In this document: one piece after another, positions 35,487-47,651 of the stretch
Numbering within the stretch: position 1 is the first letter of the stretch
Layout: every line of letters starts with the position of its first letter
Made by a program: the position numbers and the translations under genes
The notes under the pieces: generated by a model
The model's input: only the letters and a program-made list of their open reading frames with translations
The model's database searches: none
What the model was told of the DNA's origin: nothing
DNA from: Ulota crispa
Taxonomy: Eukaryota; Streptophyta; Bryopsida; Orthotrichales; Orthotrichaceae
Length of the DNA stretch: 64,000 nt
Assembly (NCBI GenBank): GCA_963920765.1
Contig: OY987245.1
Span: 8,324,727 to 8,388,726, forward strand
Direction: 5' to 3'

Positions 35487-38400
35487 ATGGTAATGGAGGT
35501 TGCAAGTGCTATGAATTTTGCATTCAGCGAGTCGCGTTCTGCCAAACTGACGAAGCACTTCAATGATGATCTTGGAGTGGAGCGTGAGGAGAACATCCAG
35601 CCTGCCGACAATACTGCATGTGCGAGTATCGGTGTGAGCATTGAGGTCGTGTCTGGAGACGGCGGTGTTTGTTGTAACAAGGACGAGCAAGTGCAGCAGC
35701 AACTAGATTTTGTGCTGCGGGAGGAGCGGGATCCGTGTTTGCATGGGGACGGGAGTGGCGGGAACGGCTATGAAAATGTAGCGAAAGAGAGTTGCTCTAA
35801 TGAGAAGGAGCTTCTTGTTAGGGTTACTGTGAAGGTGGAGGAGCAATTAAAGACTGAGAGTAATTCGGAAGTACTGAAGCAAGAATTGGTGGATAGCAAC
35901 CACATCGAACGAAATTGTGAGAGTCTGCGGAACAAGAGCCCTGAGGGAAAAGCGGATATGGCTATAGAGGAGCCGAGAGAGCGTACAGAGGATGTGCTGC
36001 TGCCTTTAGCATTTGAGAAAGCGGCTGAGAAAGATGGAGAGCAGATCGAGAAGGGGAATGACAGGTTGCAGCAGCGGTCGCGTGACAAGGAGAAGGAGGC
36101 TGTGAAACGGCAGAGGGTGGAAAAGGAGCGTGATCGCGATCCGCATCGACGAGATGAAGTTTTCGTTGTCAACGAGGAAGGGAAGGGAGTCGAAGTTGCG
36201 GACGTTGATATGGTTAAGAAACCTGTTGATGAGCGAAAATTGAAGGAAGGACGCGAACGTGTTAGAGATCGATACAAAGACAAGGAGAGAGAGGACGACG
36301 GGAAGCGCAAGAAACGAGGCCGCGATCAAGAGAAAGAGCGCGAGTTCGTGGAAGAGGAGATGGACAAAGATTGTAACCATAACAACAGAGTGCAGCAACG
36401 CAAGCGGATGCTCCGTCCCAGAGGCCAGTCGAACCCTTCCCATCGGGACAACCCTCGCTCACGGAGTCGGCTCAACGACAACGAAGGGTAAGCCTCGTCT
36501 GGATTCCTTTGGAATATGGCGCATTGAAGCTTTTTTTCTCGCACACATGCTTTCATTCTGATTGCTCGTCATTTGAGGCTCTACATATGCAGCGTGGTAC
36601 AACATCAGCGGTGCTTTGAACATGACAATTTAAGCATTTTCATGTCGAAATCAAGTTTGGTGGATTAACTGCATTTGTGGAACTTTTATTTTCGTTTAGC
36701 TCTTGTCACTTTGCCGTAAGTCTGCTACTATTTCCAACTCCGATTTTGCGTATTTGTGACTCCAATTTGTTGTTGTTGTACCTGCAGACAGGACAGAGCG
36801 AACAAAGAAATTTTATCCATAAATTACAGGGCTGGGGAAGGGATGCAAGAACTTGCTAAAGTGTGGAAGGAATATTGTGAGTCTGGGGAAAGAAATGCTT
36901 TGGTGAGCGGTTCGGGTCCCACTATTGAGATTCGAATTCCTGCTGAGCTGGCCACTACTGCAAATCGGAAGGTTAGTCATCCATCATCCTAATTCTTGCA
37001 GAAAATCTGAGTGTCCGAATTACGAGAAAATGAACTAACACTTGTTCCGTATTTAATTGGAAATGAATGCTAAAGAGCATGGATAGTAGTATTCTTGATG
37101 TTTCATACAGCTGCTATGTTGTGAATTTTTGTGTTTATGTTAAGGTTTAAGTATAAACGAGCTTCTGGAAGATCTAATCATTTTCTAATGCACGAGCTTA
37201 CCTTTTCATTTGTGAATTTTTCAGATTCGAGTGAGTCACTTGTGGGGGACAGATATATATACCGATGACTCGGACATTGTTGCAGGTATCCAAAAATTTA
37301 AGATCTGATTTTCTGGAACATCAAGTAACAGTAATTGTCACAAGCTAGATGTATGAGCTTATTGCAAATCGGTTATTTAATATCGACGGAATATTCTTAG
37401 CACCTCTTTCTTGACAAGGTCATTTTTTGTATGTAATTTTCGGTAATTTCTTTGTTATGATAAATTTAATATAATAAAATTTTAACGTATCTACTTGCTA
37501 TGAATGCAGTCCTTTTTCACACAGGCTATTGTACACCGCAAGCATCCCTGCCTCCCAGTTCAATATTAGAGCTACGGGCTACTATTCGCATCTTCGAATC
37601 GCAAAGAAGTACGTTCGTTTTGCAAAGTTTGTGGATGAAGTATAGTACGGGCTTTTTCTGTCCTTAGTTGTCTTTCAAATTTTTGTATGCATGTTTAATT
37701 GATGTATTTGATGTGGGACAATAATTCGTGCGGGCTTATTGGTGCAGTGTACATGCCTTCGTTGAGAAATACTGTTCGGTCGCGTTCATGGGCAAGTGGA
37801 AGTGGATGCAGCTATAGCGTAGAGAGATGCCGAATTATGAAGGTTAAGATTGAAAGAAATCTCTTCTCAGTTACCTTCTTTTTTGACAATGCGTTGTAAA
37901 GTAAGGTCGAATGGGGCTTTCAGTTTGATTTTGGTGTTCTTATTCTATGTTTTTGTCAATACAGCTTCGTCTCTGCAGACGTGTTAATGCTTATTTGCTT
38001 TCATCTTTTGCAGCAAGGAGGAGGTATTGTAGAGCTGGAGCCATGCTCAACTCGGACTCTACCACTCTTTCCAACACTTGCACCCGCAGCATCGGAGCGA
38101 ACTGTCACCACAAGAGCTGCATCTTCTGTAAGCATTTGAACACATTCATGCCCTTGTTTTGAAATTCTTAAGATTTCTCAGGTTTAGCAAATATTCGAAG
38201 TTTTGTGCACTAAGGGTTCGGACCTTTTGTTTGGCAACTTCTTTAGCATAGTATCGCTTTGACGAGCTACAGGTAAGTTGTCTAAAATCTGTATTTCACA
38301 GTCAAAGACTTATTGACTAGTTATTGGGAATATTCAATGCTCGGATACCCTTATAAAATTGTTTTCTGTGACATGCAGAGTGCACACAGGCAGCAAAGAT

Positions 38401-39711
38401 TTTTGCAGGAAGTGACAATACAATACAATCTCTGCAACGAACCCTGGTGCGTCATCTTTGAGTGTGTTTTTAGTACTTGCAGCGGAAACTTACGGCATTT
38501 CTTTTTGTGGAAAGAATTTTGAAACATGCACAGTTTCGCAACATCACATAATTTTTGCAGAACTAGAATACAATACAACATAATACTAAAGAAACCATGT
38601 TCCCTGTTAATGAGTCTTTTGTACGGAAGCAGCATTGGTTATCGATGAAGTTCACCAGTAATGAGGTACTAGGGTAGTTTTTGTCTCAGGTTTGATCGAC
38701 GACTCTAATATTCTGTACTCTATCGACTCCTTTGCAGGCTTAAATACAACATAAGCATTGTGGCTGACCGTGGATTGAAGAAATCACAATTCACCTCGGC
38801 TCGCCTTAAAGAACGAGAAGTAATATACGTGGAGACAAGCGCTGCGAGGTAAGTTTATATTCACATAATCAACTGAGTAGAGCTGCTTAAACGATTCTTG
38901 TAACTCATTTTTGCACGAATTCCGTGATAAAGATTACATATATCTGAAGAGTTTGATAGAGTAGACCATAATTACTCAACCCTCTTAATAAGTGCTTAAG
39001 AATAACTCCTACTCATGGTTACACAGGTATGAACTGGCATATGATGGAGAGCGTGCAATATTGAACCGAGCAACCGCAGCCACATCTCCACTCCCTCAAA
39101 CCATCTCAGGTGTGGAAAAGGTTAAAGATAAAAATGGTTCTGTAGAACGAGCTTTGGACGCTGCTGAAAAAGTAGCAACACTGCGTACTTCCAGCGGAGA
39201 TAAGGCACATGGAAAGCATCCACATAACGGACAAGTAGGTGGCCATGTCCAGCTACATGAATCCTATCGATGGTCCAAGTGTAAACGGCCTCTGCCAATA
39301 TCGTCCATGAAAACCAAAGGCGTGCCTTTGCCAGAAGAATTCGTTGAGGTAGGTCTTCTAACTCGACCCATATACGGTAATTCTTTCATTGAAATAAAGT
39401 AGCTCAGCCAGTAAAACGTTGCATGCATTTTGGTATCGTAAGGATTTAGATTTGGTCTGACTGTTGTTAGTTTCACTTCCTGTTTAACCTCGGAACGAGA
39501 TGGTTTTGAAATGGTTAATAAAGTGAGTCTTATTTCATGTGAAAGTTCATGATCTTCATCTCATGTGAGTTATAAAATTTGTGTGTAGGTTTTGGAAGAA
39601 GGTTTGACATGGGAAGAAGTTCAATGGTCTCCAACAGGCGTGTGGGTTAGGGGTGTTGAGTACATCCTTAACATAGCACAATTTTTTGCTCCCGATGATT
39701 TCGAGGAATAG
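35487..39711 (+). CDS. HDC1: HDC1/Rxt3-like histone deacetylation complex subunit
   Basis: Plant HDC1 is a scaffold-like nuclear subunit of Rpd3/Sin3-type histone deacetylase complexes and contains the domain found in yeast Rxt3. Exons: 35487-36487, 36788-36971, 37225-37285, 37510-37608, 37748-37842, 38014-38127, 38379-38446, 38738-38848, 39027-39348, 39589-39711; about 725 aa. The N-terminal 300 residues are Lys/Arg/Glu/Asp-rich and probably disordered. Then come VQQRKRMLRPRG (near 302) and the conserved core: GEGMQELAKVWKEY, LWGTDIYTDDSDIVA, HTGYC, LRNTVRSRSW, FLQEVTIQYNLCNEPW, SIVADRGLKK, and a C-terminal EEVQWSPTGVWV block. The first in-frame ATG was taken; an upstream coding exon cannot be excluded. 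It is shorter than my recollection of Arabidopsis HDC1 (about 900 aa), mainly in the N-terminal part. No repeats lie in its introns, unlike the neighbouring genes. Confidence 0.92.
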
Positions 39712-41488
39712 CAGTTTTTGTTACAACCAAACGTCATTTTACCTTGTCGAATCTTATTGCAGGATCCGACTGAAAGCCTCACCACACCCTCATACAAGAG
39801 CTGAACATGCCACTTGATCCTTGATGATATGTCAGGTGGCCGGTGACATGACGCATTCGGGTTGCTCATATTTTGAATCTTTAGGAAATCAAAAACTCTC
39901 TTTGAGAAACGTATTGTTTCCCTGTTGATAAAGTAGATTTTCATATGCATTTTTTCATTTGATACTTGCAAGTGAGAACCATCATTATGTTCTAGATTAG
40001 GGACAAACACATGAGGGTTGCTCAAAACTTTAGTTTCCTGACATGGATTGATTTCTTTTTGGTCACTTTTTTTGTGTCAATCCAAGGAGGGAGAGAGACT
40101 CAGCAATGCTATGCAAATCGGTTTGAAATTGTACAAAGTTCTGTTCTATGAAAACGAGATGTATTAAAGTAGTACTAGCATGTGGGGCCATCATCCCAAA
40201 CAGTGAACTGCTTAGGTCTAGTCGAATTTTGACATGTGGTTTTTGGAATAGTGGCATTCTAGGATTTTGCAAAGAGGAATTTTGAAATTTTGGATCAATG
40301 GAAGAAATTGCAAGTGGCAGTTTGACAAATTAAAACCTTATTGATGCATGATTTTGAATGCTTGATCCATGAATCTTGAAGACATCACGTTTTGGTGTCC
40401 AACAAACTTTAAATCTAAACAAAATCTTATTAAACTATAATGTTTCAACACTTTCATTCCTTAGGCGAGTAATCATACGATCCCACTTTTAGAATAAAAA
40501 GTATTTTTGTGAAAAGAAATGTGCTTGAAAACATTTTTGAAACTTTAGCAAAGAAATTTATTATCATCAAAATACAATTAATTAAGGTTTAGGATAAAAA
40601 GGAGGCCTTGAACACAATTTTTTTTATAGTTTGATGTAGAAGTTTGGTTGGAAGAACATAGAATGTTCTTTGAGGATCTAAGTTGAATGAGCAATAGGAT
40701 TGGAGGGATTGGTCATTGTGATTTTGAAAGCTCTCCTTGAGAATACATTATTTGGTGTTAATAATTTGGTATCTCACTCAATGCTTCCATTTAAAATTTC
40801 AAAATGTATAGAAAGATACCTTGAAAGTTGGGCTCATTTTGAAACTATGCATTTCTCTTCAAAGGCCCCAATATGACTTAACTATCCAAAGGTTTAATAA
40901 CCGCTTTTAGTGGATATTCAAATTTCTAAAAATATAATAATGAAGAATGATTAAATAATGACCTTCATACAAGTTCTCTTGACTATGATCATAAATCCCA
41001 TGCATACAATTGGATCTACAATTGTCTTTGTTGTAATATATCAATAACTTTTTAAATGAAAAAATTTAATGCCTTTCTAAACTTCATAAATTTCATAAAA
41101 ATCAATATAGTTTATTTTAATGTAGCATTATTTCTTGATTTAGTTGGTAATGTTGATTGCCAATTTTACCAATTTCTAAGCCTTTTTTTTTGTTTGCTTT
41201 TTCAAATCATTTATTCCGGGTCATTTTTTAACCATTGTTTGAAGTGAAGCATACATGAACTCTTTGAATTACAAAGAATGTTTCAAAGAAAATAATAGGC
41301 AGCCTTCAAGATCTAAATATAAGTGTTAAAGAACCAACACAAGGATCAAAGAACGTAAAGATAAGTGAATAAAAATCAATATTATTCATGCATGTGTTTA
41401 CCTTCATTGTTTATTAGAGGTTTAAACGTATGGTATTCTGGGATAAAACAACAAGTAATGATTGATTGGCTTTTACCCCTCCAAAGAA
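39712..41488. other. HDC1 3' region and intergenic spacer
   Basis: After the HDC1 stop the sequence soon becomes AT-rich. Only short open frames are present and none is recognisable. No unambiguous poly(A) signal is picked out. Confidence 0.5.
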
Positions 41489-41863
41489 GGGAATTTACAA
41501 ATGGGGGCGTGAAATCAAAAAAATTACAAATAGGGGCACAGTTTCAAAATAATTTATAAATTTCCGTAATTTTTTTTGGTGGAAATTGATTGATTTAGAT
41601 ACATTACATTTAATGTTGGCTAATTTCCAAATTACTTAAAAACCTCTCCGAAAATTGTCATCACCTTTACCAAAATTTCCTTATTTAGGCTTGATTTGAA
41701 GAGACCTTTATGTTTTTTGAAAACTAGCTAATATTCAAATGTGATGTATCCAAATCAACCAACGTCCAAAGCAAAACCAATTACAAAAAATTACAGGTTA
41801 TTTTGAGACTATGCTCCTATTTTTTATTATTTTTGTTTTCATGCCCCTGTTAGTAAATTCCCC
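41489..41863. mobile_element. Large fold-back MITE (GGGAATTTACAAATGGGGGC ends)
   Basis: About 375 bp. Left end GGGAATTTACAAATGGGGGC, right end, on the minus strand, GGGAATTTACTAACAGGGGC. The core arms share TGATTTAGATACATTACATT with its complement. Similar 9-mers TCCAAAGAA and CCCAAATAT border it. A half-copy is at 57264-57566 and the core also occurs in 13431-13660. Confidence 0.7.
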
Positions 41864-42646
41864 CAAATATATACATTTTCACATTGGGACTTCGGAAATT
41901 CATTTCATAAAAATCCAAAAAATATAAAACAATTTATGTTAAAAAAAATTTCATTAAATTTTTAACCAAAGATTACAAAAATAATCTTTAATGGGTGAGC
42001 GTCTCCAAGAAAGAATCATGGCTTGAAAAAACTCTTTATGCACACCTCTCCTCATTATGAGGGGAGGGAAGGAAAATTTCATCCACGACGATGAAATACG
42101 GACGATCATCTCACCAACTGACCCCCTTCGGTACCATCAGAAATCCCCAACGAGCCAATCAACATTACGCCGAGAACGAACAGAACGAACACCCCGTTCC
42201 CCTCGCTCCCCTCATGGCAACACCCGAACACCACCTCCTTCCACGGCTGTACACGCCTCTTCCACACCTCCACCCTTCCTCCTTTGCTTTGCTCCCAGAT
42301 ATCCCTCGGTCGCTCGCTGCGTGGCAATCCTCGCACGAATTCCTCCAAACACGACTTGCTCTCCGCCATTCCCCGTTCCTCACCGCCATTTTTGCACCAC
42401 AATTCTCCGAAATCCTCCATTTCATCGCTGTTTCACTCTCCGCAAACCTCCGCAATGGTCGACGTGGCAGTCAACCTTGCAGTCCACAACTTAGGTTGAC
42501 AGAATCAAGCTGCAATTGCTCGAATTCTCGAACCAGGAAGGAGATTGCACAACATCCATGATGGGTTCGGGGTGAATTTGGTGCGAGCGGACCGGTTCAC
42601 GCAGAAATCAAGTGAGTTTTTGTAGTCGCAGGGCAGTGAAACGGCT
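41864..42646 (+). promoter_or_regulatory. Upstream region and leader of the lycopene cyclase gene
   Basis: AT-rich until about 42050, then C-rich and pyrimidine-rich to the start codon at 42647. Two overlapping 140-155 codon open frames here (42057-42561) are Pro/Arg/Ser-rich with no domain. I take them as composition artefacts of the leader, though a short upstream frame cannot be excluded. Confidence 0.45.
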
Positions 42647-45600
42647 ATGGCGGAGCTGAGTTGCGCCCTCTCGAGAGGTCGAGTCCCGCCGTCCTTCTCG
42701 TCTCTCAATCGAGCCGCCACTGCTTCAACCACTGACGCGGTTGCGTTCCCGCGAGAGCTGTTTTCCGGCGGTGGTGGACGGGCATGTCCTCGTCGTCGTT
42801 GTGCGAAGCGCGAGATTTGTAGAGCGAGTGCGCTGCTGCAGCTCGTGCCCGCGCACGTCTCCAAGAAGGACCTGAATTACGACCTGCTCCGCTTCGACGC
42901 CGTGAAGCGCAAGGCCGTGGACTTACTGGTGGTGGGCGCCGGCCCCGCGGGCTTGGCCGTGGCGCATCGCGTGTCGAAGGCGGGCGTGAGCGTCTGCGTC
43001 GTCGACCCGGCACCGCAAAGCGTGTGGCCGAACAACTACGGCGTTTGGGTGGACGAGTTCGAAGATCTCGACCTCCTGGACTGCTTGGATTACACGTGGG
43101 CCAGTGCTGTGGTGTTCCTCGACGACGCCAACGAGAAGACTCTCGAGCGCCCTTACGGCCGCGTCAATCGTACCCGTTTGAAATCCAAAATGCTCGAAGC
43201 TTGCGTCGTTAATGGCGTCCAGTTTCACCAGTCCAAGGTTAGGGTTTCTTCACAACCCCCTTTAGCAGGGTTTTTTTTTTTGGGGTTTTCTGACCAACGA
43301 CTTTGAAAATGGTTTGTAGCTTGTTGGGCTCCATCCCTATTCTTTGGTTGGAGTCGAAGCGTTCGCCCCTATGCATGGATTTTGGCAGCATCAAGGGTAT
43401 TAATAATGCTGGCACAATCAAACTTGTTTGACGGTGCTTTTGGATCTGTCTCATCATAAAATGATAGCATCAATTTCTAAATTTGATAAGAATTTTATGA
43501 AAGCCTAGGCTGCAATGCAACTTTTCATTATTGCAATCTGGCATTTTTTGAATTTTGTTTTGCCCCTGTTTTTTCTATAGGCTTGATGACCTTTTTTTTT
43601 TTTTTTTGAGAAAATTGGCCCTTTAATTGCCCAAAAAGAAACCCTGCCCTTTAGCTTTTCCGTCTCTTCTATAGCTTTAATATCATTAGTCAGCGTTCTT
43701 TAAGCTGGCTAAATTTCGTAGGATTGTTAAACAAAAATTTCATGCAGCTAAACAAAAATGGGAACTTTTCGGTGTTGAATTTGAAATTTTTAGCTTTTTT
43801 AGCAGTGTTTTTAGCCACTTGTGCTAAAAGTGAAAATCATATTTGGGATTACTGATTCATTACTGATCCTGTGTAGGTCAAGGACGTCGACCATAATCCG
43901 TCCAAGTCGTTCGTGGTTTGCGAGGACGGCACTTTGATCGAAGCCGCTGTCGTGCTCGACGCGACGGGACATTCAAGGCGCCTCGTGAAGTACGACAAGC
44001 CTTTCAATCCAGGGTACCAAATTGCTTACGGAATCATTGCAGAGGTAACCAAGTCAAAGAGTTCAAAAAACCCCTTTCCCCCCTAAAACCACTCCAAATT
44101 CTTCTTTTGTTGAAGTTATTCTTTCTTGTAAACTACCCATTTCTCTACTTAAAGTTGGTTGATACCTTACAGCAGATGGCATTTTACCTAATAATGCAGA
44201 AACTTCTGAGCCAGCTTGAATAAAACGAAAAATACTATGAATAAGTAAAAATACTATGAATAAGTAAAACTACATCTTGTTTATTAACATCTCGAAAATA
44301 CTCAGCCATTGTTAAAGCAGTTAACCCTACTCTCATACGAGCTCCAGGTGGCTCATTCATTTGACCATAAACCAAATCTACTTTTGATTCTGAAATATTT
44401 TCTTCATTAGTTACTTTTGATTCTTTCATCTCCATATAAAGATCATTTCCTTCACGAGTACGTTCTCCTATTCAAAACCTCTGGATATGTACTCAATGAA
44501 TATTATGCTTTGAAATTCTAGGCTTAGTTGAAATTGTGCTTATGCAGTCAGTGACAATCTTTTTGAATGTTTGATTGTTTGGATGTTTGAATTTTTGAAT
44601 TTTTGGGTTTTTTGACAGGTAGATAGCCACCCTTTCGATGTGAACAAGATGCTTTTTATGGACTGGCGTGACTCGCATTTGCAAGGGAACAAAGAGTTGA
44701 TGGAGGGCAATTCCAAGCTCCCCACTTTCTTATACGCCATGCCCTTTTCAGCTAACCACATATTTCTAGGTCAGATTTTTCACTTGCTCAGCTTTGCTTA
44801 GAAAATTCACAATTTTTAATATTTTGAAAGTTTCAGTTTCGGTTTTTAGTTTTAGGGTTTTGAAAGTACAATGTTGTGTTTACGTTGACATCCAACAGGG
44901 TGTGGTATGCTGGGTTTCCAGAGGAAACGTCGTTGGTGGCTCGTCCGGGAGTGCCCATGGATGTCATTCAAAAACGCATGGAGCTGCGTCTCAAGCACCT
45001 TGGAATCCACGTTCGCAGCATCGAAGAAGACGAGTGAGTGCTTTTGTTAGATATATTTTCATAATTTTTCAAACCTTTTTATCTTCGAAACCTAACTTTT
45101 CTTAATGTGTTTTCAAATGTTGTTTCTGCAAAATGTTTGTGTATATCTAATTCTTTGTCCTTTTGTGCCATTATTGGACCTTTTTATCAAACAGAAAATG
45201 TGTAATTCCAATGGGCGGTGTGTTACCTGTCATCCCTCAAAGAGTACTTGGTATTGGTGGAACTGCAGGAATGGTCCATCCTTCAACTGGTACTCTCTCT
45301 AACTATTCATTAAAATGGAAAATTTCATGTATACCCCTGAAGTTTGCAATATCTGCATAGATACCCCTGCTTTTTCAGAATTTGCACAAATACCCTTGGA
45401 CCAAAGTTTATCAGGAGTTTGTTTTGTTGTGCATGCCACTTCCCTTCTTCCTTAGTGCGCACGTTGCTTCTTTTTTGTTTCACGACATTCCCTTCTTCCT
45501 TTGTGTGTACCGCAAGCTACAACTTAACTTCGTTCACCTTACAATATCACAACATGGAACCCACTCTATTGACCATTGTGTATAAGCTAATCTCTTTATC

Positions 45601-47651
45601 TGGTCACCAGAAATGCAGAAACTCTCCTAAGCTTAGAATGTTTTGCATGGCATGGGTAACTGCTACCGTTAATTAGAGGAATATGAATACTTAATGTGCA
45701 GTTGGTTAATTGTGGAGTGAACGAAATCAAGTTGTAGGTCGCGGTACATTGCTTCTTTTTTGTTTCATTACATTTCCTTCTTCAACATTGATTATGAAGG
45801 AAGTACGAGCACAACAAAGAAATGCCTAAAAATCATGGTCCAAATCTATTTGTATAGTTTCTGAAAAAGCAGGGGAATCTATGTAAATATTGCAAACTTC
45901 AGGGTATCCATGGAATTTTCCCTTTATTAAATCTGTCGTGTGCTAAGTCCGACCATGTGTTGTAATTGATGAGTGTCTGTTGGTAATTAACGATTTTTAG
46001 TATCTTCTACTTTGGATGTACGAGGGTGTAAAACCTGAGAAATGTTGGCTTTTTTTTGGTTAATTTTTTGGTTGTTTGCGTATTAGTTTAATAGCTTGGG
46101 TGCTTGTTGTAATGAATTCTTTCAGGATACATGGTGGCGAGGACATTAGCTGCAGCACCAATATTGGCAGAGTCCGTGTTACAGAGATTAGGGGTTTCTG
46201 AAAGCAACCATATCCCGAGTAGACCGCAAAAACCTTCGAGTGTGAAGGTTTCGTTGCCTCAACGAAACGTGGCATCGTCACTTGAAGATGATTCGGCTCC
46301 GAAAGGGGATGAGTTGGCAGCGGGTGTGTGGGCAGATTTGTGGCCTTTGGACCGGCAACGACAGCGAGCCTTTTTCTGTTTTGGGATGGAAGTTCTGCTG
46401 AAGGTATTGCCTGGATTCTTTGGGAACTTTCAAGTTCTAAGAGATATTTACACGAATAAGTATGAAGGACAGTTGTTGATTTTGCAGCTGGGTCTGTACC
46501 GTTTATGTAGACATCCTTATGTTCCAACATTTTTGTTTATACAGTAGTATCAAGTCTCCTCTCTAGTGCTATAGTTTGTCACCTTTGGGTAGAAGCGTAT
46601 TCCTAAACGGTTTGTTTCAGCAATTTTGGACACGAAAATAGCTATATTTTAACTACTTGAACTTAAATTTGAATGGAAGAAACTAGATTTTTGAAACGTA
46701 CTCCTCTCATGCTTCAAATTTTTTGAATGACATGACTGAGCTTTGAAAGTTTGTTGATTATTAGTATCTAATAGTGGACTTTTATGTCCTAGCTTGGGGA
46801 CTGAATGTCGAAACTTTTAGACCTGGGGGACTTTACTAATCATCATTCTGTCACTTATTTACTGTTGTACTATGGTTGCAGCTCGACTTGGCAGGTACGA
46901 GGCGCTTTTTTGATGCGTTTTTCAACCTAGAACCCCACTTGTGGCAAGGGTTCTTGTCTTCACGCCTTTATTTTATGGAGGTCAGATCCTAATCCTCTAT
47001 CGTAACTCTTTACTTTTTCTGCACCTTCTCATCAAACGAATGTTTTTAAAGAACATGATAGTATCAGTTTGTGCAGGTGTACTATCGAATTGCATGAATA
47101 GTAGTGAACAACAATATCAACAAAGTAAGAAGAACAGAAACTATGAAGCAATCACTGAGATTCTGTCAAAACGGCTCTCTTCTTGCTTTGCGTTGCCTAG
47201 AACTTAAGTGCTTCTAGCAACCTATAAGACTGAAGGAATCTTTCGGGCACCAGTGTTTTCACGAATGTGGCTTAATTTTCGAACACTCCTTTCTAAAAGA
47301 AACTATGCTGCTGCTACAAAAAAAATGTGAGTTTTAAATGTCTTAGCACATTTAACAGTGTTTTTAGCAACTTGAGCTAATTATGAAAATCTTATTTAGG
47401 ACCGTTGTTTGGGACGCTTAGTCTGGAGTGATGTTTTTGTTGTAATTTTTTATATATATCTTTTGAATTGGACTTGAAATTTATGCTTCTATGTTGCCTA
47501 TTTTTGGGAGCAGCTGATTGGATTTGGGCTCTCCCTCTTCAAACATGCGACCAATTACGCACGGGCGGAGATCGTGGCCAAGGGAACTGTCCCGCTAGCC
47601 GGACTAATTTTGGACTTGACCCGGATGAAGCCCCCCAAAGACCAGTCATAG
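42647..47651 (+). CDS. LCYB: Lycopene beta-cyclase
   Basis: Forms the beta-ionone rings that turn lycopene into beta-carotene in plastids. Exons: 42647-43237, 43877-44044, 44619-44769, 44922-45033, 45195-45289, 46126-46403, 46882-46980, 47514-47651; 543 aa, near the usual 500-530. Residues 1 to about 65 are Ser/Arg/Ala-rich, like a plastid transit peptide. Then the Rossmann motif VVGAGPAG (95-102), [46 protein letters not shown] with the catalytic FLEET Glu pair (about 302-306), [38 protein letters not shown] and [25 protein letters not shown] identifies the beta rather than the epsilon cyclase. Many seed-plant LCYB genes have no introns, so seven is notable. Intron 1 holds a dispersed repeat, intron 2 a plastid atpB piece, intron 5 a MITE and intron 7 a repeat remnant. 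Confidence 0.95.
43693..43859 (-). repeat. Dispersed repeat, LCYB intron 1
   Basis: Reverse-complement counterpart of 14560-14712. Contains GCTGGCTAAATTTCGTAGGA, TTTCATGCAGCTAAACAAAA and TTTTTAGCCACTTGTGCTAA. Probably a decayed transposable element. Confidence 0.75.
44101..44471 (-). pseudogene. atpB: Nuclear copy of a plastid atpB fragment (NUPT) in LCYB intron 2
   Basis: The minus strand encodes about 117 residues of the plastid ATP synthase beta subunit, from [10 protein letters not shown] through [16 protein letters not shown] and [13 protein letters not shown] to [15 protein letters not shown] and [10 protein letters not shown]. The plastid version, not the mitochondrial one, is indicated by MEMKES and [13 protein letters not shown]. 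The frame is broken by an exact 19-bp tandem duplication (44228-44246 and 44247-44265), and substitutions such as FIDN to LIHS are present. It lacks both gene ends and lies antisense to the host gene, so it is a dead insertion. Confidence 0.9.
45316..45922. mobile_element. GGGAAAATTT-family fold-back MITE, copy 7, with nested insertion (LCYB intron 5)
   Basis: Ends GGAAAATTTCATGTATACCC and GGAATTTTCCC, bordered by TTCATTAAA and TTTATTAAA, close to a 9-bp target duplication. It is twice the usual length because a further inverted-repeat element (about 45507-45747) and some duplicated MITE body lie inside it. Confidence 0.75.
45507..45747. mobile_element. Inverted-repeat element nested in MITE copy 7
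   Basis: Ends GTACCGCAAGCTACAACTTA and, on the minus strand, GTACCGCGACCTACAACTTG, followed by a shared TTCGTTCAC word on each side. About 240 bp. No target duplication could be fixed. No other copy seen in this window. Confidence 0.65.
47309..47403. repeat. Remnant of the intron-associated dispersed repeat, LCYB intron 7
   Basis: Shares ACAGTGTTTTTAGCAACTTG and GCTAATTATGAAAATC with 53964-54062 and, less closely, with 43800-43859. Confidence 0.6.

Noticed and set aside
35768-36310. 180-codon minus-strand open frame opposite HDC1 exon 1
   Set aside because: It is the antisense of a Lys/Arg/Glu-rich coding exon, giving Ser/Leu-rich nonsense without motifs.
42057-42561. Two overlapping frames of about 145-155 codons upstream of LCYB
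   Set aside because: Pro/Arg/Ser-rich composition in a C-rich leader, no domain, and neither joins the cyclase frame.
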